Origin: an uncultured Halieaceae bacterium
Lineage (GTDB): Bacteria > Pseudomonadota > Gammaproteobacteria > Pseudomonadales > Halieaceae
Assembly (NCBI GenBank): GCA_913031575.1
Contig: CAJWEV010000015.1
Location: 1 to 43,454 of the forward strand
Length of the DNA: 43,454 nucleotides
Reading direction: 5' to 3'
Shown: in pieces, positions 26,340-36,610 of the stretch
Position numbering within the stretch: the stretch's first letter is position 1
How the letters are laid out: the number at the start of each line of letters is the position of its first letter
Program-made: the position numbers and the translations under genes
Notes under the pieces: model-generated
Told to the model about the DNA's origin: nothing
Seen by the model: the letters and a program-made list of their open reading frames with translations, nothing else
Database searches by the model: none

Positions 26340-27977
26340 TTACGCTCTACTCGCCGCGATCATCGCGGTAATCGCATCTGGGTCGATACGCTGAATGAGA
26401 GGCGAAAAGTCATTGATCCTGTGACCTTCGAGCGGTGCATTCAGCTCCGTCCAGTCGAGAGACACGCCCAAAAACGCCTCGCTTTTCTCCACCATGACCG
26501 GTAATACTGGTTTTAAGTAAGTCATCAGCACGCGAAAACAGTTGATCCCCACGGAACAAGCGTCTTGAACTTCTTGCTCGCGCCCCTCTTCCTTCGCCAT
26601 GACCCAAGGTTTTTTTTCATCGATGAACTGGTTGGCTCGGTCGGCAACGGCAATTATTTCGCGCATGGCACGCTGGAAGTTCCTGGCCTCGTAAAGCTCC
26701 GCAATTGTGTCGCCGGCGGTGATCATGCTTTGGATAAGCTCGGGTTCGCTGCAGGCAGCGCTGAGCTGGTTATCGAATCGCTTGCGCAGGAAGCCTGCAC
26801 ATCGGCTGGCAATGTTGACTACCTTGCCGATAAGTTCGGAGTTCACCCTCTGAACAAAATCCTCGAGATTGAGATCCATGTCATCGACACTGGAGCCTAA
26901 CTTCGCGGCAAAGTAATAACGTAAGTACTCGGCATCCAGATGCTCAAGATATGTTGAGGCCATGATGAAGGTGCCCCGGCTCTTCGACATTTTTGTCCCA
27001 TCTACCGTCAGGAATCCATGAGCGAATATCGCCGATGGCTGGCGTAATCCTGCGCTTGCGAGCATGGCTGGCCAAAACAGACCATGGAAGTTGATGATGT
27101 CCTTGCCAATGAAATGATAGAGCTCGGCATTACTGCCAGGCTGCCAATAGCTATCGAAGTCCTCACCGGTGCGTTCGCAGAGATTTTGATGGCTGGCAAT
27201 GTATCCAATGGGTGCATCTAGCCAAACATAAAAATATTTCTCGGGGTGACCTGGAATTTCGAAACCAAAGTAGGGCGCGTCGCGTGAGATATCCCAATCC
27301 TGAAGACCTGCATCAATCCATTCGCGAAGCTTGTTAGCGACGGGTATTTGTAGCCGGTCCCCATCTACCCATTCAGCGAGCAGATCTTGAAATTGGTTCA
27401 ACTGGAAAAACAAATGATCAGATGCTTTCTCTGTGGGCTTGGTACCAGATAGCGCTGAGACAGGTTCGATAACATCAGTCGGTGAATAAGTCGCACCGCA
27501 GGCCTCACAGTTATCGCCGTATTGATCGGGTGTTTTGCATTTGGGACAGGTACCTCTAATAAACCGATCAGCCAAAAACAACCCTTTGGACTCGTCATAG
27601 GCTTGCACCACACTGCGGATGGCAATGTGATTATTGACCTCCAAACGTTTGAATATGATCTCCGACCAAGCTTGGTTCTCGGGCGAATGCGTGGAGTGGT
27701 AATTGTCGAATGAGATATGGAATCCAGCTGAGTCGGCCTCGTGCAGCGTCTTGATATTGGCAATATGCGCCTCGGGTGTTACGCCCTGTTTTTCAGCGGA
27801 CAACATGATCGCTGTACCATGCGCGTCATCGGCGCAGACGTATCGGCAGTGGTGGCCTCGCGAGCGCTGAAATCGGACCCAGATATCGGTTTGCACCTGC
27901 TCGAGCATATGCCCTAAGTGCAACGGAGCGTTTGCATAGGGAAGTGCCGAGGTAACCAAGATCTTGCGAGACGACAT
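26340..27977 (-). CDS. metG: Methionyl-tRNA synthetase, short form
   Basis: A class I aminoacyl-tRNA synthetase of 545 residues from ATG 27977. The catalytic motifs are [12 protein letters not shown] (HIGH-type) and KMSKSRGTF (KMSKS). A four-cysteine zinc knuckle is present ([18 protein letters not shown]), and the anticodon-binding domain includes [14 protein letters not shown]. The E. coli and Pseudomonas enzymes are about 677 residues; this one stops about 130 residues earlier and lacks the C-terminal EMAPII/Trbp-like tRNA-binding and dimerisation domain. The open frame extends 67 codons further upstream, but that extension is not family-like. Divergent from mrp, as in Pseudomonas. Confidence 0.96.
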   Translation of the reverse strand: MSSRKILVTSALPYANAPLHLGHMLEQVQTDIWVRFQRSRGHHCRYVCADDAHGTAIMLSAEKQGVTPEAHIANIKTLHEADSAGFHISFDNYHSTHSPENQAWSEIIFKRLEVNNHIAIRSVVQAYDESKGLFLADRFIRGTCPKCKTPDQYGDNCEACGATYSPTDVIEPVSALSGTKPTEKASDHLFFQLNQFQDLLAEWVDGDRLQIPVANKLREWIDAGLQDWDISRDAPYFGFEIPGHPEKYFYVWLDAPIGYIASHQNLCERTGEDFDSYWQPGSNAELYHFIGKDIINFHGLFWPAMLASAGLRQPSAIFAHGFLTVDGTKMSKSRGTFIMASTYLEHLDAEYLRYYFAAKLGSSVDDMDLNLEDFVQRVNSELIGKVVNIASRCAGFLRKRFDNQLSAACSEPELIQSMITAGDTIAELYEARNFQRAMREIIAVADRANQFIDEKKPWVMAKEEGREQEVQDACSVGINCFRVLMTYLKPVLPVMVEKSEAFLGVSLDWTELNAPLEGHRINDFSPLIQRIDPDAITAMIAASRA

Positions 27978-28119
27978 AAAACGGGGTCCGATGGTGAATC
28001 GGGCGCCATTGTAGCTTCCCCCGTGATGTCGGAACAGCGCTTGTAATTTGTTTATAGTCTTTTTTGGACAGAGGTGGGCTGTGTGCCTGTCTGATGTCCC
28101 CGTCGACAGGCGGCTGAGA

Positions 28120-28125
28120 TATAAT
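28120..28125 (+). promoter_or_regulatory. -10 box of the mrp-dcd promoter
   Basis: A consensus TATAAT lies 26 bases upstream of the mrp ATG. No good -35 hexamer is found at 16-18 bases spacing. Its position also argues that the mrp coding region starts no earlier than about 28149. Confidence 0.45.
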
Positions 28126-28151
28126 TGTCTTTTCGGCGGGGAATAGCAGTG

Positions 28152-28964
28152 ATGCAAGGCGTAGGCGCAGTCAAACACATCGTCGCGATCGCTTCCGGCA
28201 AAGGCGGTGTCGGCAAGTCTACTGTTTCAGCGAACCTTGCTGTGACTACCGCGCAGCTTGGGTTACAGGTCGGTCTTCTCGATGCGGATATTTATGGCCC
28301 GAGTCAGGCGCGCCTGCTGGGTATTGCCGACGGTGTCATGCCGGATGTCATCGAAGAAAAGACTCTCATTCCCATTGAAGCACATGGCGTCAGTGCCATG
28401 TCGATGGCATTCCTGACTCGAGAAAAAAATCCCATGGTATGGCGTGGACCGATGGCGAGTGGTGCCTTACAGCAGATGATTGAGTCGACGCGCTGGGGTG
28501 AGCTCGACGTTTTGTTTGTCGACATGCCACCGGGCACGGGAGACATTCAGCTAACGCTCTCACAGCGAACTCGTCTTGCGGGCGCAGTTGTTGTGACTAC
28601 GCCACAGGACATAGCCCTGGTTGATGCGCGCCGCGCGATCGAGATGTTTCAGAAGGTGTCGGTGCCGATCGTTGGTATGGTCCAAAACATGGCGACCTAT
28701 GTTTGCAGTCATTGTGGCCATGAAGATCCTGTTTTTGGCAGTGATGGTGGCGAAATTCTGGCAAATGAATACGAAGCGCCGGTGCTTGCGAATATTCCCT
28801 TGTCGCGTGTCATTCGAGAAACCAGTGATGCCGGGGCGCCGATATCCGCGATTGACAAGGACGGCGCTGTTGCGGCTGCGTATCGCGAAGCAGCGACAGC
28901 AGTTATGGCGACGCTGAGCGAGAGCGACGGGCCGCGAGCGCCAACAATTAGTATGACTGAGTAG
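28152..28964 (+). CDS. apbC: Iron-sulphur cluster carrier protein Mrp/ApbC, short form
   Basis: A 270-residue P-loop ATPase of the Mrp/NBP35 family that carries and transfers [4Fe-4S] clusters. Seen are the deviant Walker [53 protein letters not shown], and the cluster-binding CxxC in [10 protein letters not shown]. The E. coli and Pseudomonas proteins are about 365 residues with an N-terminal MIP18-like (DUF59) domain; this one lacks it. ATG 28152 follows GGGG at a reasonable distance, with GTG 28149 as alternative. dcd follows 29 bases later. Confidence 0.94.
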   Translation: MQGVGAVKHIVAIASGKGGVGKSTVSANLAVTTAQLGLQVGLLDADIYGPSQARLLGIADGVMPDVIEEKTLIPIEAHGVSAMSMAFLTREKNPMVWRGPMASGALQQMIESTRWGELDVLFVDMPPGTGDIQLTLSQRTRLAGAVVVTTPQDIALVDARRAIEMFQKVSVPIVGMVQNMATYVCSHCGHEDPVFGSDGGEILANEYEAPVLANIPLSRVIRETSDAGAPISAIDKDGAVAAAYREAATAVMATLSESDGPRAPTISMTE

Positions 28965-28993
28965 GTCGGTAGAAAAACGATTTAGGAGCAAAT

Positions 28994-29560
28994 GTGAGCA
29001 TCAAATCAGACCTCTGGATTCGTCGTATGGCGGAGCAACAAAAAATGATCGAGCCGTATGAGGCGGGACAGGTCCGGCATAAAGATGGTGAGAAGCTGAT
29101 CTCCTTCGGGACATCGAGTTATGGCTATGACGTCCGATGCTCGCGCGAGTTCAAGGTCTTCACGAATATCAATTCGGCAACAGTTGATCCCAAGGCGTTC
29201 GATAACGATTCGTTTGTTGACGTTGAAAGTGATGTTTGCGTGATACCACCCAACTCATTTGCTTTGGCTCGAACCGTTGAATACTTTCGTATTCCACGAA
29301 ATGTCCTGACGATTTGCCTTGGCAAGTCCACCTACGCGCGGTGCGGAATCATTGTCAACGTCACGCCGCTTGAGCCCGAGTGGGAAGGCCACGTGACGCT
29401 CGAGTTTTCCAATACCACAACACTTCCAGCGAAAATCTACGCCAATGAGGGCGTTGCTCAAATGTTGTTCTTTGAATCCGATGAGGTTTGCGAGACCAGC
29501 TATGCCGATCGCGGAGGAAAATACCAGGGACAGACTGGTGTTACCTTGCCAAAGACCTAG
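28994..29560 (+). CDS. dcd: dCTP deaminase
   Basis: A 188-residue trimeric enzyme that deaminates dCTP to dUTP for thymidylate synthesis. Motifs: [40 protein letters not shown] (split here by the active-site Glu), and [14 protein letters not shown] at the C-terminal lid. GTG start behind AGGAG. Downstream of mrp on the same strand, the order seen in Pseudomonas. Length is normal (E. coli 193). Confidence 0.96.
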   Translation: MSIKSDLWIRRMAEQQKMIEPYEAGQVRHKDGEKLISFGTSSYGYDVRCSREFKVFTNINSATVDPKAFDNDSFVDVESDVCVIPPNSFALARTVEYFRIPRNVLTICLGKSTYARCGIIVNVTPLEPEWEGHVTLEFSNTTTLPAKIYANEGVAQMLFFESDEVCETSYADRGGKYQGQTGVTLPKT

Positions 29561-29594
29561 GATGACAAACGTCTATAGAAGGCTTAGCGGATAC

Positions 29595-30365
29595 TTACGC
29601 GCCGTCGAGCCAGTTCAGAGACTTAATGGTCACCTTTACTGTTGAAGATCGCTCTACATGAATGGTCTTGACCATCAGGTAATCAAGCTCTGGTGCAAGC
29701 CATATTTCAGAAGCCCGCTTGTCGGGGTTGGTGTGAACCGCTCGGTATTTGACTGTACTGATTTGACCTAAGGGTGTTTCGATCACTTCATCTGGCAGCC
29801 TCTGCCAGCTTTTGTTGCTCACTTTGGGGCCATCAACCACCCTAAATTCCAATGTCTCCGGCGGTTCATCCTCACCAATTAGCGTCAGGCGGAGCTGCTG
29901 CTGCTGCGAGAACCGGTCGAGGACGCCGGGCTCCCATGGATGCTGAGTCCAATCGCCGCGCTTCATGCTATCGATAACCCCAGCCGATTGATCGAAGCGG
30001 ACAGCTCGTTTGTTCGTTTTTAATGATTTGACTTTCGAGTCAAAGCGAATACCCTCAATTTTGGCATCAACGATTCGAAAATCAGCAGACTCGTTCATGC
30101 TGATCAGCATGTTTTTGCCGCGGCTGCTCAGTGTGTAGGTGCCACCCTCCCGAGTTAGAGACCGTTTAAGATCGAGAGTCATGCCAAGGGCTGAGGTTTT
30201 ATAATGTGCTTCAAAGGTTCGTAGAGACGATACGAACCGCGTCTTGTCCCCCAGCGTCTCTGAGACATTAGGTTCCGTGGCCCAAGCCACACCATTGACG
30301 AGGCAACATAAAAACAAGCCTGTAACTTGCCCTGTCAGGGTGGAAGGGCATAACCGCGATCTCAT
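29595..30365 (-). CDS. DUF3108 domain-containing exported protein
   Basis: A 256-residue protein with an N-terminal signal peptide (about residues 1-30, cleavage likely after GVAWA) and no further membrane segment, so periplasmic. The remainder is a beta-rich DUF3108 domain; SSLRTFEAHYKTSALGM and IWLAPELDYLMVKT are typical. Function is unknown. The ATG at 30365 overlaps the purN stop (ATGA), which favours it over the ATG at 30374. The purM-purN-DUF3108 order is common in Pseudomonas relatives, and the coupling appears to be positional only. Confidence 0.86.
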   Translation of the reverse strand: MRSRLCPSTLTGQVTGLFLCCLVNGVAWATEPNVSETLGDKTRFVSSLRTFEAHYKTSALGMTLDLKRSLTREGGTYTLSSRGKNMLISMNESADFRIVDAKIEGIRFDSKVKSLKTNKRAVRFDQSAGVIDSMKRGDWTQHPWEPGVLDRFSQQQQLRLTLIGEDEPPETLEFRVVDGPKVSNKSWQRLPDEVIETPLGQISTVKYRAVHTNPDKRASEIWLAPELDYLMVKTIHVERSSTVKVTIKSLNWLDGA

Positions 30366-31024
30366 GTCTGCCATTTCCAGAGCGTGCCGGTCGGGGGCAG
30401 TTTTTTACCGTCCAGATAGGCGCCGTCTGCCTCGTGGACTAACCGACCTTGCAGGTGCCAATTGACCGCTTCCGGAAAAATAACGTGTTCGAAGGCCAGT
30501 ATTCGCGCGGCGAGTGAGCCCGCATCGTCACCGGACTCAATCGGAACGCTGACCTGTAAAATCGGAGGTCCCCCGTCGAGCTCGTTGGTTACGTAATGCA
30601 CCGTTGCTCCTGCTTCCCTGTCACCATTATCGATGGCGCGCTGATGCGTGTTCAGTCCCGGGTAGTTAGGCAACAAAGATGGGTGAACGTTCACCAGCTT
30701 TCCCACAAAGGCATCGATGAATACAGGCGTGAGGATACGCATGAAGCCGGCGAGAACGACCACATCAGGATTGTCTTGCTTGACCGCCTGTAGGAGCGCT
30801 GCATCAAAGGCTTCTCTCGATTCATACAAGGTGTGATCAACAACCGTGGTGGCTATGTCTGCATCCGATGCGGTTACGAGACCGGCTGCGTCCGGACAGT
30901 TACTAATTACGCGCACCACCTCTCCACTCAGTGCTCTGCGGCGCTCAGCTTTGAGGAAGGCCTCCATGTTGGAGCCGCGCCCCGAAATGAGAATCGAAAT
31001 CCGTTTTTTGGAGATCAAACTCAA
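30362..31024 (-). CDS. purN: Phosphoribosylglycinamide formyltransferase (10-formyl-THF dependent)
   Basis: A 220-residue enzyme that formylates GAR in the third step of purine synthesis. Motifs: [13 protein letters not shown] at the N-terminus, [36 protein letters not shown] (catalytic Asn-His) and [15 protein letters not shown] with the catalytic Asp. It starts at TTG 31024, overlapping the purM stop (TTGA). Length is normal (E. coli 212). Confidence 0.96.
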   Translation of the reverse strand: MSLISKKRISILISGRGSNMEAFLKAERRRALSGEVVRVISNCPDAAGLVTASDADIATTVVDHTLYESREAFDAALLQAVKQDNPDVVVLAGFMRILTPVFIDAFVGKLVNVHPSLLPNYPGLNTHQRAIDNGDREAGATVHYVTNELDGGPPILQVSVPIESGDDAGSLAARILAFEHVIFPEAVNWHLQGRLVHEADGAYLDGKKLPPTGTLWKWQT

Positions 31025-32061
31025 GAGGCAAACTCCACCACTCCGTTACCTTCAGTGATTGAGCCGAGCCCCCAACAGATCAAACCCTGATCCGAAAGTA
31101 GCTGAAGGGCCGCTTCCGCTTTACCGGGCCCGACAATGATGGTCATGCCGATGCCGCAGTTGAAGGTTCGATGCATCTCTTCTTCAGCAACACCGCCAGC
31201 TTCAGCCAGCCACTGGAAGACTGGGGGTAGTTCCCAGGTTTGTTTGTCGAGGATAGCCGAGCAACCACTCGGCAGTGAGCGAGGAATATTTTCCAAGAGA
31301 CCACCACCGGTAATGTGCGCCAATGCATGAGGTTTTATTTCCCGCTGAAGTGCAAGAAGAGGTTTGTTGTAAATCTCTGTAGGAGCCATCAGCGCTTCGG
31401 CCAAGGTCGTTTCGCCGCAGGGCGCGGACAAGTCAGCACCGGACAACTCAATAATTTTGCGAATCAGTGAATAACCGTTTGAATGCGGTCCGGACGAGGC
31501 AATAGCGATGATTTCATCACCCGGTGTAACTTTGTGACTGTCGATAATCTGGTTTTTTTCCACGACACCGACGCAAAATCCAGCCAGATCGTAATCGTCG
31601 CCCTCGTACATGCCGGGCATTTCGGCGGTTTCGCCACCGACCAGTGCCGCGCCTGCAAGCTTACAACCTTTGCCAATTCCCTCGATGACATCGGCCGCTA
31701 TATCAACATTCAATTTTCCGGTGGCGTAATAGTCGAGGAAAAGCAGCGGTTCGGCGCCGACCACGGCAATATCGTTACTGCACATGGCGACAAGATCGAT
31801 GCCGATCGTATTATGCCTGCCGAGTTGCATAGCAAGACGGAGTTTTGTGCCAACGCCGTCAGTGCCAGATACCAAGACAGGGCTTCGGTAGCCCTCTGGG
31901 ATCTCGCACAGCGCGCCAAAACCACCCAATCCTCCCAAGACTTCAGGTCGTCGGGTCGCCTTTGAAATCTGTTTGATGCGATCGACCAACGCATTCCCTG
32001 CATCGATATCTACGCCTGCATCTTTGTAGGTCAAACCAGGGGGTGTTTTTTTGTCTGTCAT
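31021..32061 (-). CDS. purM: Phosphoribosylformylglycinamidine cyclo-ligase
   Basis: AIR synthetase, 346 residues, fifth step of purine synthesis. Motifs: [20 protein letters not shown] at the N-terminus, [14 protein letters not shown] (ATP site), [11 protein letters not shown], and [14 protein letters not shown]. The frame is open 22 codons upstream, but ATG 32061 gives the family start [12 protein letters not shown] and sits behind GAGAGGC. Divergent from the DUF2066 gene across 88 bp. Start of the purM-purN-DUF3108 operon. Confidence 0.97.
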   Translation of the reverse strand: MTDKKTPPGLTYKDAGVDIDAGNALVDRIKQISKATRRPEVLGGLGGFGALCEIPEGYRSPVLVSGTDGVGTKLRLAMQLGRHNTIGIDLVAMCSNDIAVVGAEPLLFLDYYATGKLNVDIAADVIEGIGKGCKLAGAALVGGETAEMPGMYEGDDYDLAGFCVGVVEKNQIIDSHKVTPGDEIIAIASSGPHSNGYSLIRKIIELSGADLSAPCGETTLAEALMAPTEIYNKPLLALQREIKPHALAHITGGGLLENIPRSLPSGCSAILDKQTWELPPVFQWLAEAGGVAEEEMHRTFNCGIGMTIIVGPGKAEAALQLLSDQGLICWGLGSITEGNGVVEFAS

Positions 32062-32149
32062 AGCTTGCCTCTCGTCACGGCGAGAAGGGTACTCGTTGGC
32101 AAAGTGAGAGGAAAGCGACCGAAACAACTTTCGCTGTTAAACTCGCAGT

Positions 32150-33199
32150 ATGAGAATTTTTTACAGGAATTTTTTTCTTCTTGCGCTGGTTTTTGGATGG
32201 CTGGCGTTGCCGGTAATGGCAGCAGCTCAAGAAAGTTTTTTTTCTGAGCAGGTCGCCGTTGCGGATAGGGGGAGTGGTGAGCTATCGCGCGCAGCTCGGG
32301 AGGGTTTAACGCGGCTGTTGATAAAAGTTTCGGGCAATGAGGCTATTCTTGATGAGGCCGCATTTCGAGAGGCCGTGGGCAGTGCGCAGCAACATGTTCT
32401 ACTTTATAGCTATCGTGAAAACGAGGAGAGCGATGTCGTCTTCTTGGAGTTTGATGATGCGTTCATTCGCAGCCTTTTTAGGGATGAATCAGTTCCGTAT
32501 TGGGAGCAGCGCAGACCACCCATCGTGGTATGGGTAGCGTTGGATGAACCCTTCTCGCGGCGCTTCGCCGCCCGCTCGGACGATATGGATTTACTTATGC
32601 CGTCCATCGATCGTTTCGAAGCCCGCGGGGTTGAAGCGCGCTTCCCTCTGCTCGATCTTACGGATGCGGCAACAGTTCCCGTCAACGCGCTTTGGACTCG
32701 AGATTTCGACCAGATTAGGCAAGGGTCACGCCGTTATGGATCTGAGCATTCACTGGTGGGTCGGTGGATTGATTTAAGCGACGGGAGCAAGCTCGTTGAC
32801 TGGTATTACGTTGGGCCCGATGGTGAGATACACAAACAGATGCGCCTCAGCGAATTGGGCGGCATTTGGGATATAGGTGTCGATCTTGCCGTCGATGCTA
32901 TGCGCGACTCATTGGCCGTGACACTGCAGCAGTTCGAAATATCAGATGCCATTGCCGTCACAGTCCGCGGGGTCCGTTCTTTTGCCGACTATCGAGCAGT
33001 GTCAACCGTATTCAAACAGTTGGCAGAGTTGGTTGAACTGCGTATTGACTCAGTGGGCAAGGACACACTGACCTACCGGGTTGTCGGGGTTTCTTCAGCC
33101 GAGGAGGTTGCTCGACTGATCCCAAGTCGCTCAGGATTGCGCGTGCGATCAGCAACTAATCGAGCACAACTGGACCTTTCATGGGAGAGCATACAGTGA
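32150..33199 (+). CDS. DUF2066 domain-containing exported protein
   Basis: A 349-residue protein with a signal peptide (about residues 1-25, ending PVMAAAQ) and then a DUF2066 domain (about 30-280); GLTRLLIKVSGNEAI and the VLLYSYRE segment are typical. No catalytic motif is recognised. It is divergent from purM and followed by an AI-2E permease and hda, a conserved arrangement in Pseudomonas-like genomes. The function of DUF2066 is unknown; periplasmic location is inferred from the signal peptide. Confidence 0.86.
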   Translation: MRIFYRNFFLLALVFGWLALPVMAAAQESFFSEQVAVADRGSGELSRAAREGLTRLLIKVSGNEAILDEAAFREAVGSAQQHVLLYSYRENEESDVVFLEFDDAFIRSLFRDESVPYWEQRRPPIVVWVALDEPFSRRFAARSDDMDLLMPSIDRFEARGVEARFPLLDLTDAATVPVNALWTRDFDQIRQGSRRYGSEHSLVGRWIDLSDGSKLVDWYYVGPDGEIHKQMRLSELGGIWDIGVDLAVDAMRDSLAVTLQQFEISDAIAVTVRGVRSFADYRAVSTVFKQLAELVELRIDSVGKDTLTYRVVGVSSAEEVARLIPSRSGLRVRSATNRAQLDLSWESIQ

Positions 33200-34278
33200 C
33201 AGATCAACCGACTGCACAATCCAGCACCTTGCGGTGGATACCTGTGCTTGTAGCCGTTGGGTTGGTGCTCCTCCTGCTCGTGCTTCTAAGAGACATCCTT
33301 ATGCCCTTTGCGGTGGGTGCGTTGATTGCCTACCTTGGTGATCCTCTCGTGGACCGGCTCGAAACACGCGGCTTCACCCGAACCAGTGGCGTTGCGTTAG
33401 TTTTCGCGCTGTTGACAGTAATTCTAGTCATTATCGCCGCGGTCGTAGTCCCCGTTCTGATACAGCAGTTATCCCAATTGGCAGCTGCAATTCCCGATGC
33501 GTATGGATGGATATCTCAAGTTGCCGTACCGAAATTACAGTCTCAGCTGAGTCTGAGCCCCGTTGCACTGCCGACCATCGATTGGCAAACCAGCCTGTCC
33601 GAGCACTGGCAGTCCGTTGGGCAAGTAACCGGCGGGGTCGTTCAGAAGGTAACAACATCGAGCCTCTCGCTAATCGCCGGCATTCTCAATCTCGCGCTCA
33701 TCCCTGTTGTGGCCTTTTATCTGATGCGCGACTGGGATCTCATGATGGCGGGTCTGCTAAAGCTTCTGCCGCGCGCCTGGGTTAGTAACGTGACAGAATC
33801 TGTCGCCAAAGCCCATGATGTGCTCGAGGCATTTGTTCGCGGACAGTTTGTCGTTATGGGCGCGCAGGCGCTCATGTATAGCTTTGGTCTTTGGCTGGTA
33901 GGACTCAATTACGCTGTCCTGCTCGGCTCTATGGCAGGGGTGGCTGCCCTGATTCCTTATGCAGGCGCGGTGATTGGTATTGGTAGTGCGATGATTGTCG
34001 GGTACTTCCAATTCGGACTTGACTGGCTAGCACTAGGTTTGGTGGCGTCCGTCTTTGTCGTCGGCCAACTTATAGAGAGCTTTCTCCTCACGCCTATCCT
34101 GATTGGGGACCGAATTGGGCTCCATCCTGTCGCAGTGATTTTCGCACTGATGGCTGGTGGGCAGTTAGCGGGCGTTACCGGCGTATTGGTTGCTCTCCCT
34201 GTGGCAGCGGTCTTGTTGGTATTCGGTAAAAGTCTTGTTGACGCCTATCTTTCTACTGACGTCTACAACACGGACTAA
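33196..34278 (+). CDS. AI-2E family (PerM-type) transporter
   Basis: A 360-residue membrane protein with about seven or eight hydrophobic segments. The family signatures are visible: FAVGALIAYLGDPLVDRLE near the start, LIPVVAFYLMRDWD, a VRGQFVVMGAQAL stretch, ALIPYAGAVIGIG, and LLTPILIGDRIGLHPVAVIFALMAGG (in parts). The family includes TqsA and PerM; sodium/proton exchange and autoinducer-2 export have been proposed, so the substrate is open. GTG 33196 is chosen because GGGAG stands 8 bases ahead and GTGA overlaps the previous stop; ATG 33181 is possible. Confidence 0.9.
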   Translation: MTDQPTAQSSTLRWIPVLVAVGLVLLLLVLLRDILMPFAVGALIAYLGDPLVDRLETRGFTRTSGVALVFALLTVILVIIAAVVVPVLIQQLSQLAAAIPDAYGWISQVAVPKLQSQLSLSPVALPTIDWQTSLSEHWQSVGQVTGGVVQKVTTSSLSLIAGILNLALIPVVAFYLMRDWDLMMAGLLKLLPRAWVSNVTESVAKAHDVLEAFVRGQFVVMGAQALMYSFGLWLVGLNYAVLLGSMAGVAALIPYAGAVIGIGSAMIVGYFQFGLDWLALGLVASVFVVGQLIESFLLTPILIGDRIGLHPVAVIFALMAGGQLAGVTGVLVALPVAAVLLVFGKSLVDAYLSTDVYNTD

Positions 34279-34287
34279 GTCTGACTT

Positions 34288-34977
34288 ATGAGCGCTCGAT
34301 CAGCGCAGTTGGTCCTGCCTCTATCGGTTAACCCTAGTGCCACCTGGAGTCATTGGGTGTCTCGCGAGGCAACTGGTGAGGTTGAGAGTTTCGCTAAGGT
34401 ACTGCCTAATCAGAGTGGAGCCGGTTTCTTCCTTTGGGCGTCTCAGGGGCAAGGAAAGAGTCATTTTTTACAAGCTTGCTGTGCCGCTAAACCCGGTGCG
34501 CGTTATCTGCCCATGGAATCCTTACTCGATTACCCGCCTGAAGCGGTACTGGAACACGCTGAAAACGATAGGGTGGTGGCTGTCGACGATATTCATCTCA
34601 TAGATGGGCACCGTTCGTGGCAAGAGGCGTTGTTCCATTGTTTCAACCGATGTGCAGAGGCAGGGACACCTTTTCTTGCATCCGCAACTCAGTCGCCCGC
34701 CGGCCTGAAGAGCGTACTTGCTGATCTCCAATCGCGACTTTCGTTATTGACCACGTTCAAACTGCCTGCCTGGGAGTTGGATGATTTCGAGCGACTACTT
34801 GGCCATTTGGCCCATGATCGAGGTTTGCTACTGAGCGAGGACGTTGCGCGTTATCTAAAGATGCGAATTCAGCGTCGACCTATCGATGCGGTGAACGTGA
34901 TTGCCGCCATTGACGAGTCGAGCTTAGTGGAAAAACGGTCGCCGACTATTCCGTTTTTGAAGCTCCTGGGACTGTGA
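34288..34977 (+). CDS. hda: DnaA regulatory inactivator Hda
   Basis: A 229-residue AAA+ protein homologous to DnaA domain III. With the DNA-loaded beta clamp it promotes ATP hydrolysis by DnaA, which limits initiation. The clamp-binding motif QLVLPLSV is at the N-terminus (residues 7-14). Walker A is GQGKSH at about residue 53; Walker B is VVAVDDIHLI; LQSRLSLLTTFKL and the sensor II region near the C-terminus (IQRRPIDAVN) follow. It lies 9 bases after the AI-2E gene, as in Pseudomonas. Confidence 0.94.
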   Translation: MSARSAQLVLPLSVNPSATWSHWVSREATGEVESFAKVLPNQSGAGFFLWASQGQGKSHFLQACCAAKPGARYLPMESLLDYPPEAVLEHAENDRVVAVDDIHLIDGHRSWQEALFHCFNRCAEAGTPFLASATQSPAGLKSVLADLQSRLSLLTTFKLPAWELDDFERLLGHLAHDRGLLLSEDVARYLKMRIQRRPIDAVNVIAAIDESSLVEKRSPTIPFLKLLGL

Positions 34978-34992
34978 CCGATTCAGCAGCGC

Positions 34993-35760
34993 TCACTCAG
35001 CTGCGGCAATTTCGTCGGGGCTTAATTGAAGGTAGCTGCGCAGTCTAGCGACGAGAATGTAGAGCGGGATGGTATCAAGCAGTGCGACAGTCGCCTTAAA
35101 TCCGTAGTTGCTAGCGACCAATAGGAGGAGTGTAGACAGCGTCATCTCACCGCGATAAAACACGGCGCCAAATGTTACGGTGACCACCATGGCGGAGTCG
35201 ACCAATTGACTGAAAAGCGTGCTGAAGTTATTCCGAATCCAGAGGTGCTTCCCTTTCGTGACGCGTTTCCAGAAATGGAAGAGCTGTACGTCACAGTATT
35301 GCGCGGTTATGTAAGCGACCATCGATGCGGTTACTGCCCCACTCGTCATGGCGTACATCAGTGAAAACAGCTCGACGTCGCCCTCGAGGTTACCACCCTG
35401 AGGAAGGGCTACCGGTGCTGCGAGCTGCAAAATCTGCCATGGCGGCATATTGCCCGGGTCGACCGATGCAACATACTGGCCTGCGGTCATTACCAGCAGA
35501 ATGAAGCAGTTGATAAACAGGCCCACAGTAACTAGGAAGTTTGCTCGTTTTTTTCCGTACAGTTCACTGACCAAGTCTGTACACAAAAAGGTAATGGGGT
35601 AAGGCAGGACACCAACGGCTAGGGCGAAGGGGCCGAGTTGTATAAATTTTGTAATGCCAATTATATTGAGTAATGTCATGGCCGAAAGGAAGACACCAGC
35701 CAAGACTAAAAATACGCGCTCCCGGCGTTCTATGAGCGCTGCACCCATGACGGTATTCAA
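34993..35760 (-). CDS. VUT/DUF165 family transporter (queuosine-precursor transporter-like)
   Basis: A 255-residue membrane protein with about six hydrophobic segments. PYPITFLCTDLVSELYGKKRA is the hallmark of the family, together with RNNFSTLFSQLVDSAMVV and TIPLYILVARL near the end. YhhQ of E. coli, the best-studied member, imports the deazapurines preQ0/preQ1. Which ligand is used here is unknown. It begins at TTG 35760 overlapping the SDR stop (TTGA), or at ATG 35748. The translational overlap with an SDR, and a pterin-type gene across the divergent promoter, suggests a link with deazapurine or pterin metabolism; this is inference. Confidence 0.85.
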   Translation of the reverse strand: MNTVMGAALIERRERVFLVLAGVFLSAMTLLNIIGITKFIQLGPFALAVGVLPYPITFLCTDLVSELYGKKRANFLVTVGLFINCFILLVMTAGQYVASVDPGNMPPWQILQLAAPVALPQGGNLEGDVELFSLMYAMTSGAVTASMVAYITAQYCDVQLFHFWKRVTKGKHLWIRNNFSTLFSQLVDSAMVVTVTFGAVFYRGEMTLSTLLLLVASNYGFKATVALLDTIPLYILVARLRSYLQLSPDEIAAAE

Positions 35761-36464
35761 CGTTCTATCTGCCCTAGATTAGCGTGAATAAGTGACCCAT
35801 TCACTACCGGACTCTCGTGCGCCCAGGTAACAACACCCGCTATTTCCTCTGGCTTGATGAGGCGACCAAAGCCATTTTGCGAGCCTATTTCAAGCATGAG
35901 ATCGGTATCACCACCTAAATGTTGTTTCAGCATTTCAGTGGCAGTAAACCCGGGGCAAACCATAGCTGTGTGAATCCCCGATCCAATCAAATCCTGACAG
36001 GTTGCGCGCATTTGCCCTAGTTGCGCATGCTTACTGACGACATAGCTATACGCCCCTGCGACGGCTTTTTCGGACAAGGTCGATCCCACGAAAATAATGC
36101 TGGAGCCTGTCGTCATGTGGGCCATCAACAGACGATTCAAGGTATTCACCGCAACTACATTGACAGCAAGGACGCGCATAATTGCCTCTGTCTCACAGGA
36201 CTGGGCACTGTCCTTCAGCATCAGCGATGCATTGTGGATAAGCGCAACTTCACTGGACTCAGCCGATAAATGTACGATGCAGGCTTGTGCCGCATTTATG
36301 GCTCCCTCATCAGTGCTGAGATCGGCGGCGATGTTGATGACGCTCTGAACTGGGCTGGGTCGTCGAGCGATATTGATCACGGAGTAACCGCGAGCTAAAA
36401 ATTGTTCGGCTGTTGCAGCACCAATTCCCGAGCTAGCACCAGTTATGATGGCTGTTTTTTGCAT
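35757..36464 (-). CDS. Short-chain dehydrogenase/reductase
   Basis: A 235-residue classical SDR. The nucleotide loop is ITGASSGIGAATAEQF, the next block is IHNASLML (NAG-type), and the active site has the Ser of FVGSTLSEKA followed by the YVVSK pair (Tyr and Lys). After that comes CPGFTATEM, the usual PG motif. The INIARRPSP after the second strand suggests preference for NADP(H). The substrate is unknown; pteridine or sepiapterin reductases are SDRs of this size, but so are many ketoacyl reductases. It overlaps the VUT-family transporter gene and is divergent from the PTPS-III-like gene. Confidence 0.88.
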   Translation of the reverse strand: MQKTAIITGASSGIGAATAEQFLARGYSVINIARRPSPVQSVINIAADLSTDEGAINAAQACIVHLSAESSEVALIHNASLMLKDSAQSCETEAIMRVLAVNVVAVNTLNRLLMAHMTTGSSIIFVGSTLSEKAVAGAYSYVVSKHAQLGQMRATCQDLIGSGIHTAMVCPGFTATEMLKQHLGGDTDLMLEIGSQNGFGRLIKPEEIAGVVTWAHESPVVNGSLIHANLGQIER

Positions 36465-36610
36465 ACTGTTGACAGGAACCTCTTGTTTTAGCGCAGATTA
36501 TCCTACGCGGGTCTCATCGGCTAGGATTGCAGTTAATCAGTACAAGCGCTGAGTCTGGAGATGGAGCAGCCACGTATGTGTTCGCGGGTTATTAGATAAA
36601 GGGTATTTTA

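Noticed and set aside
27978-28178. 67-codon N-terminal extension of metG
   Set aside because: The extension is not family-like, runs through the mrp promoter, and ATG 27977 gives the standard MetG start.
31483-31965. 160-codon open frame antisense to purM
   Set aside because: Fully inside purM; no motif, no plausible start region.
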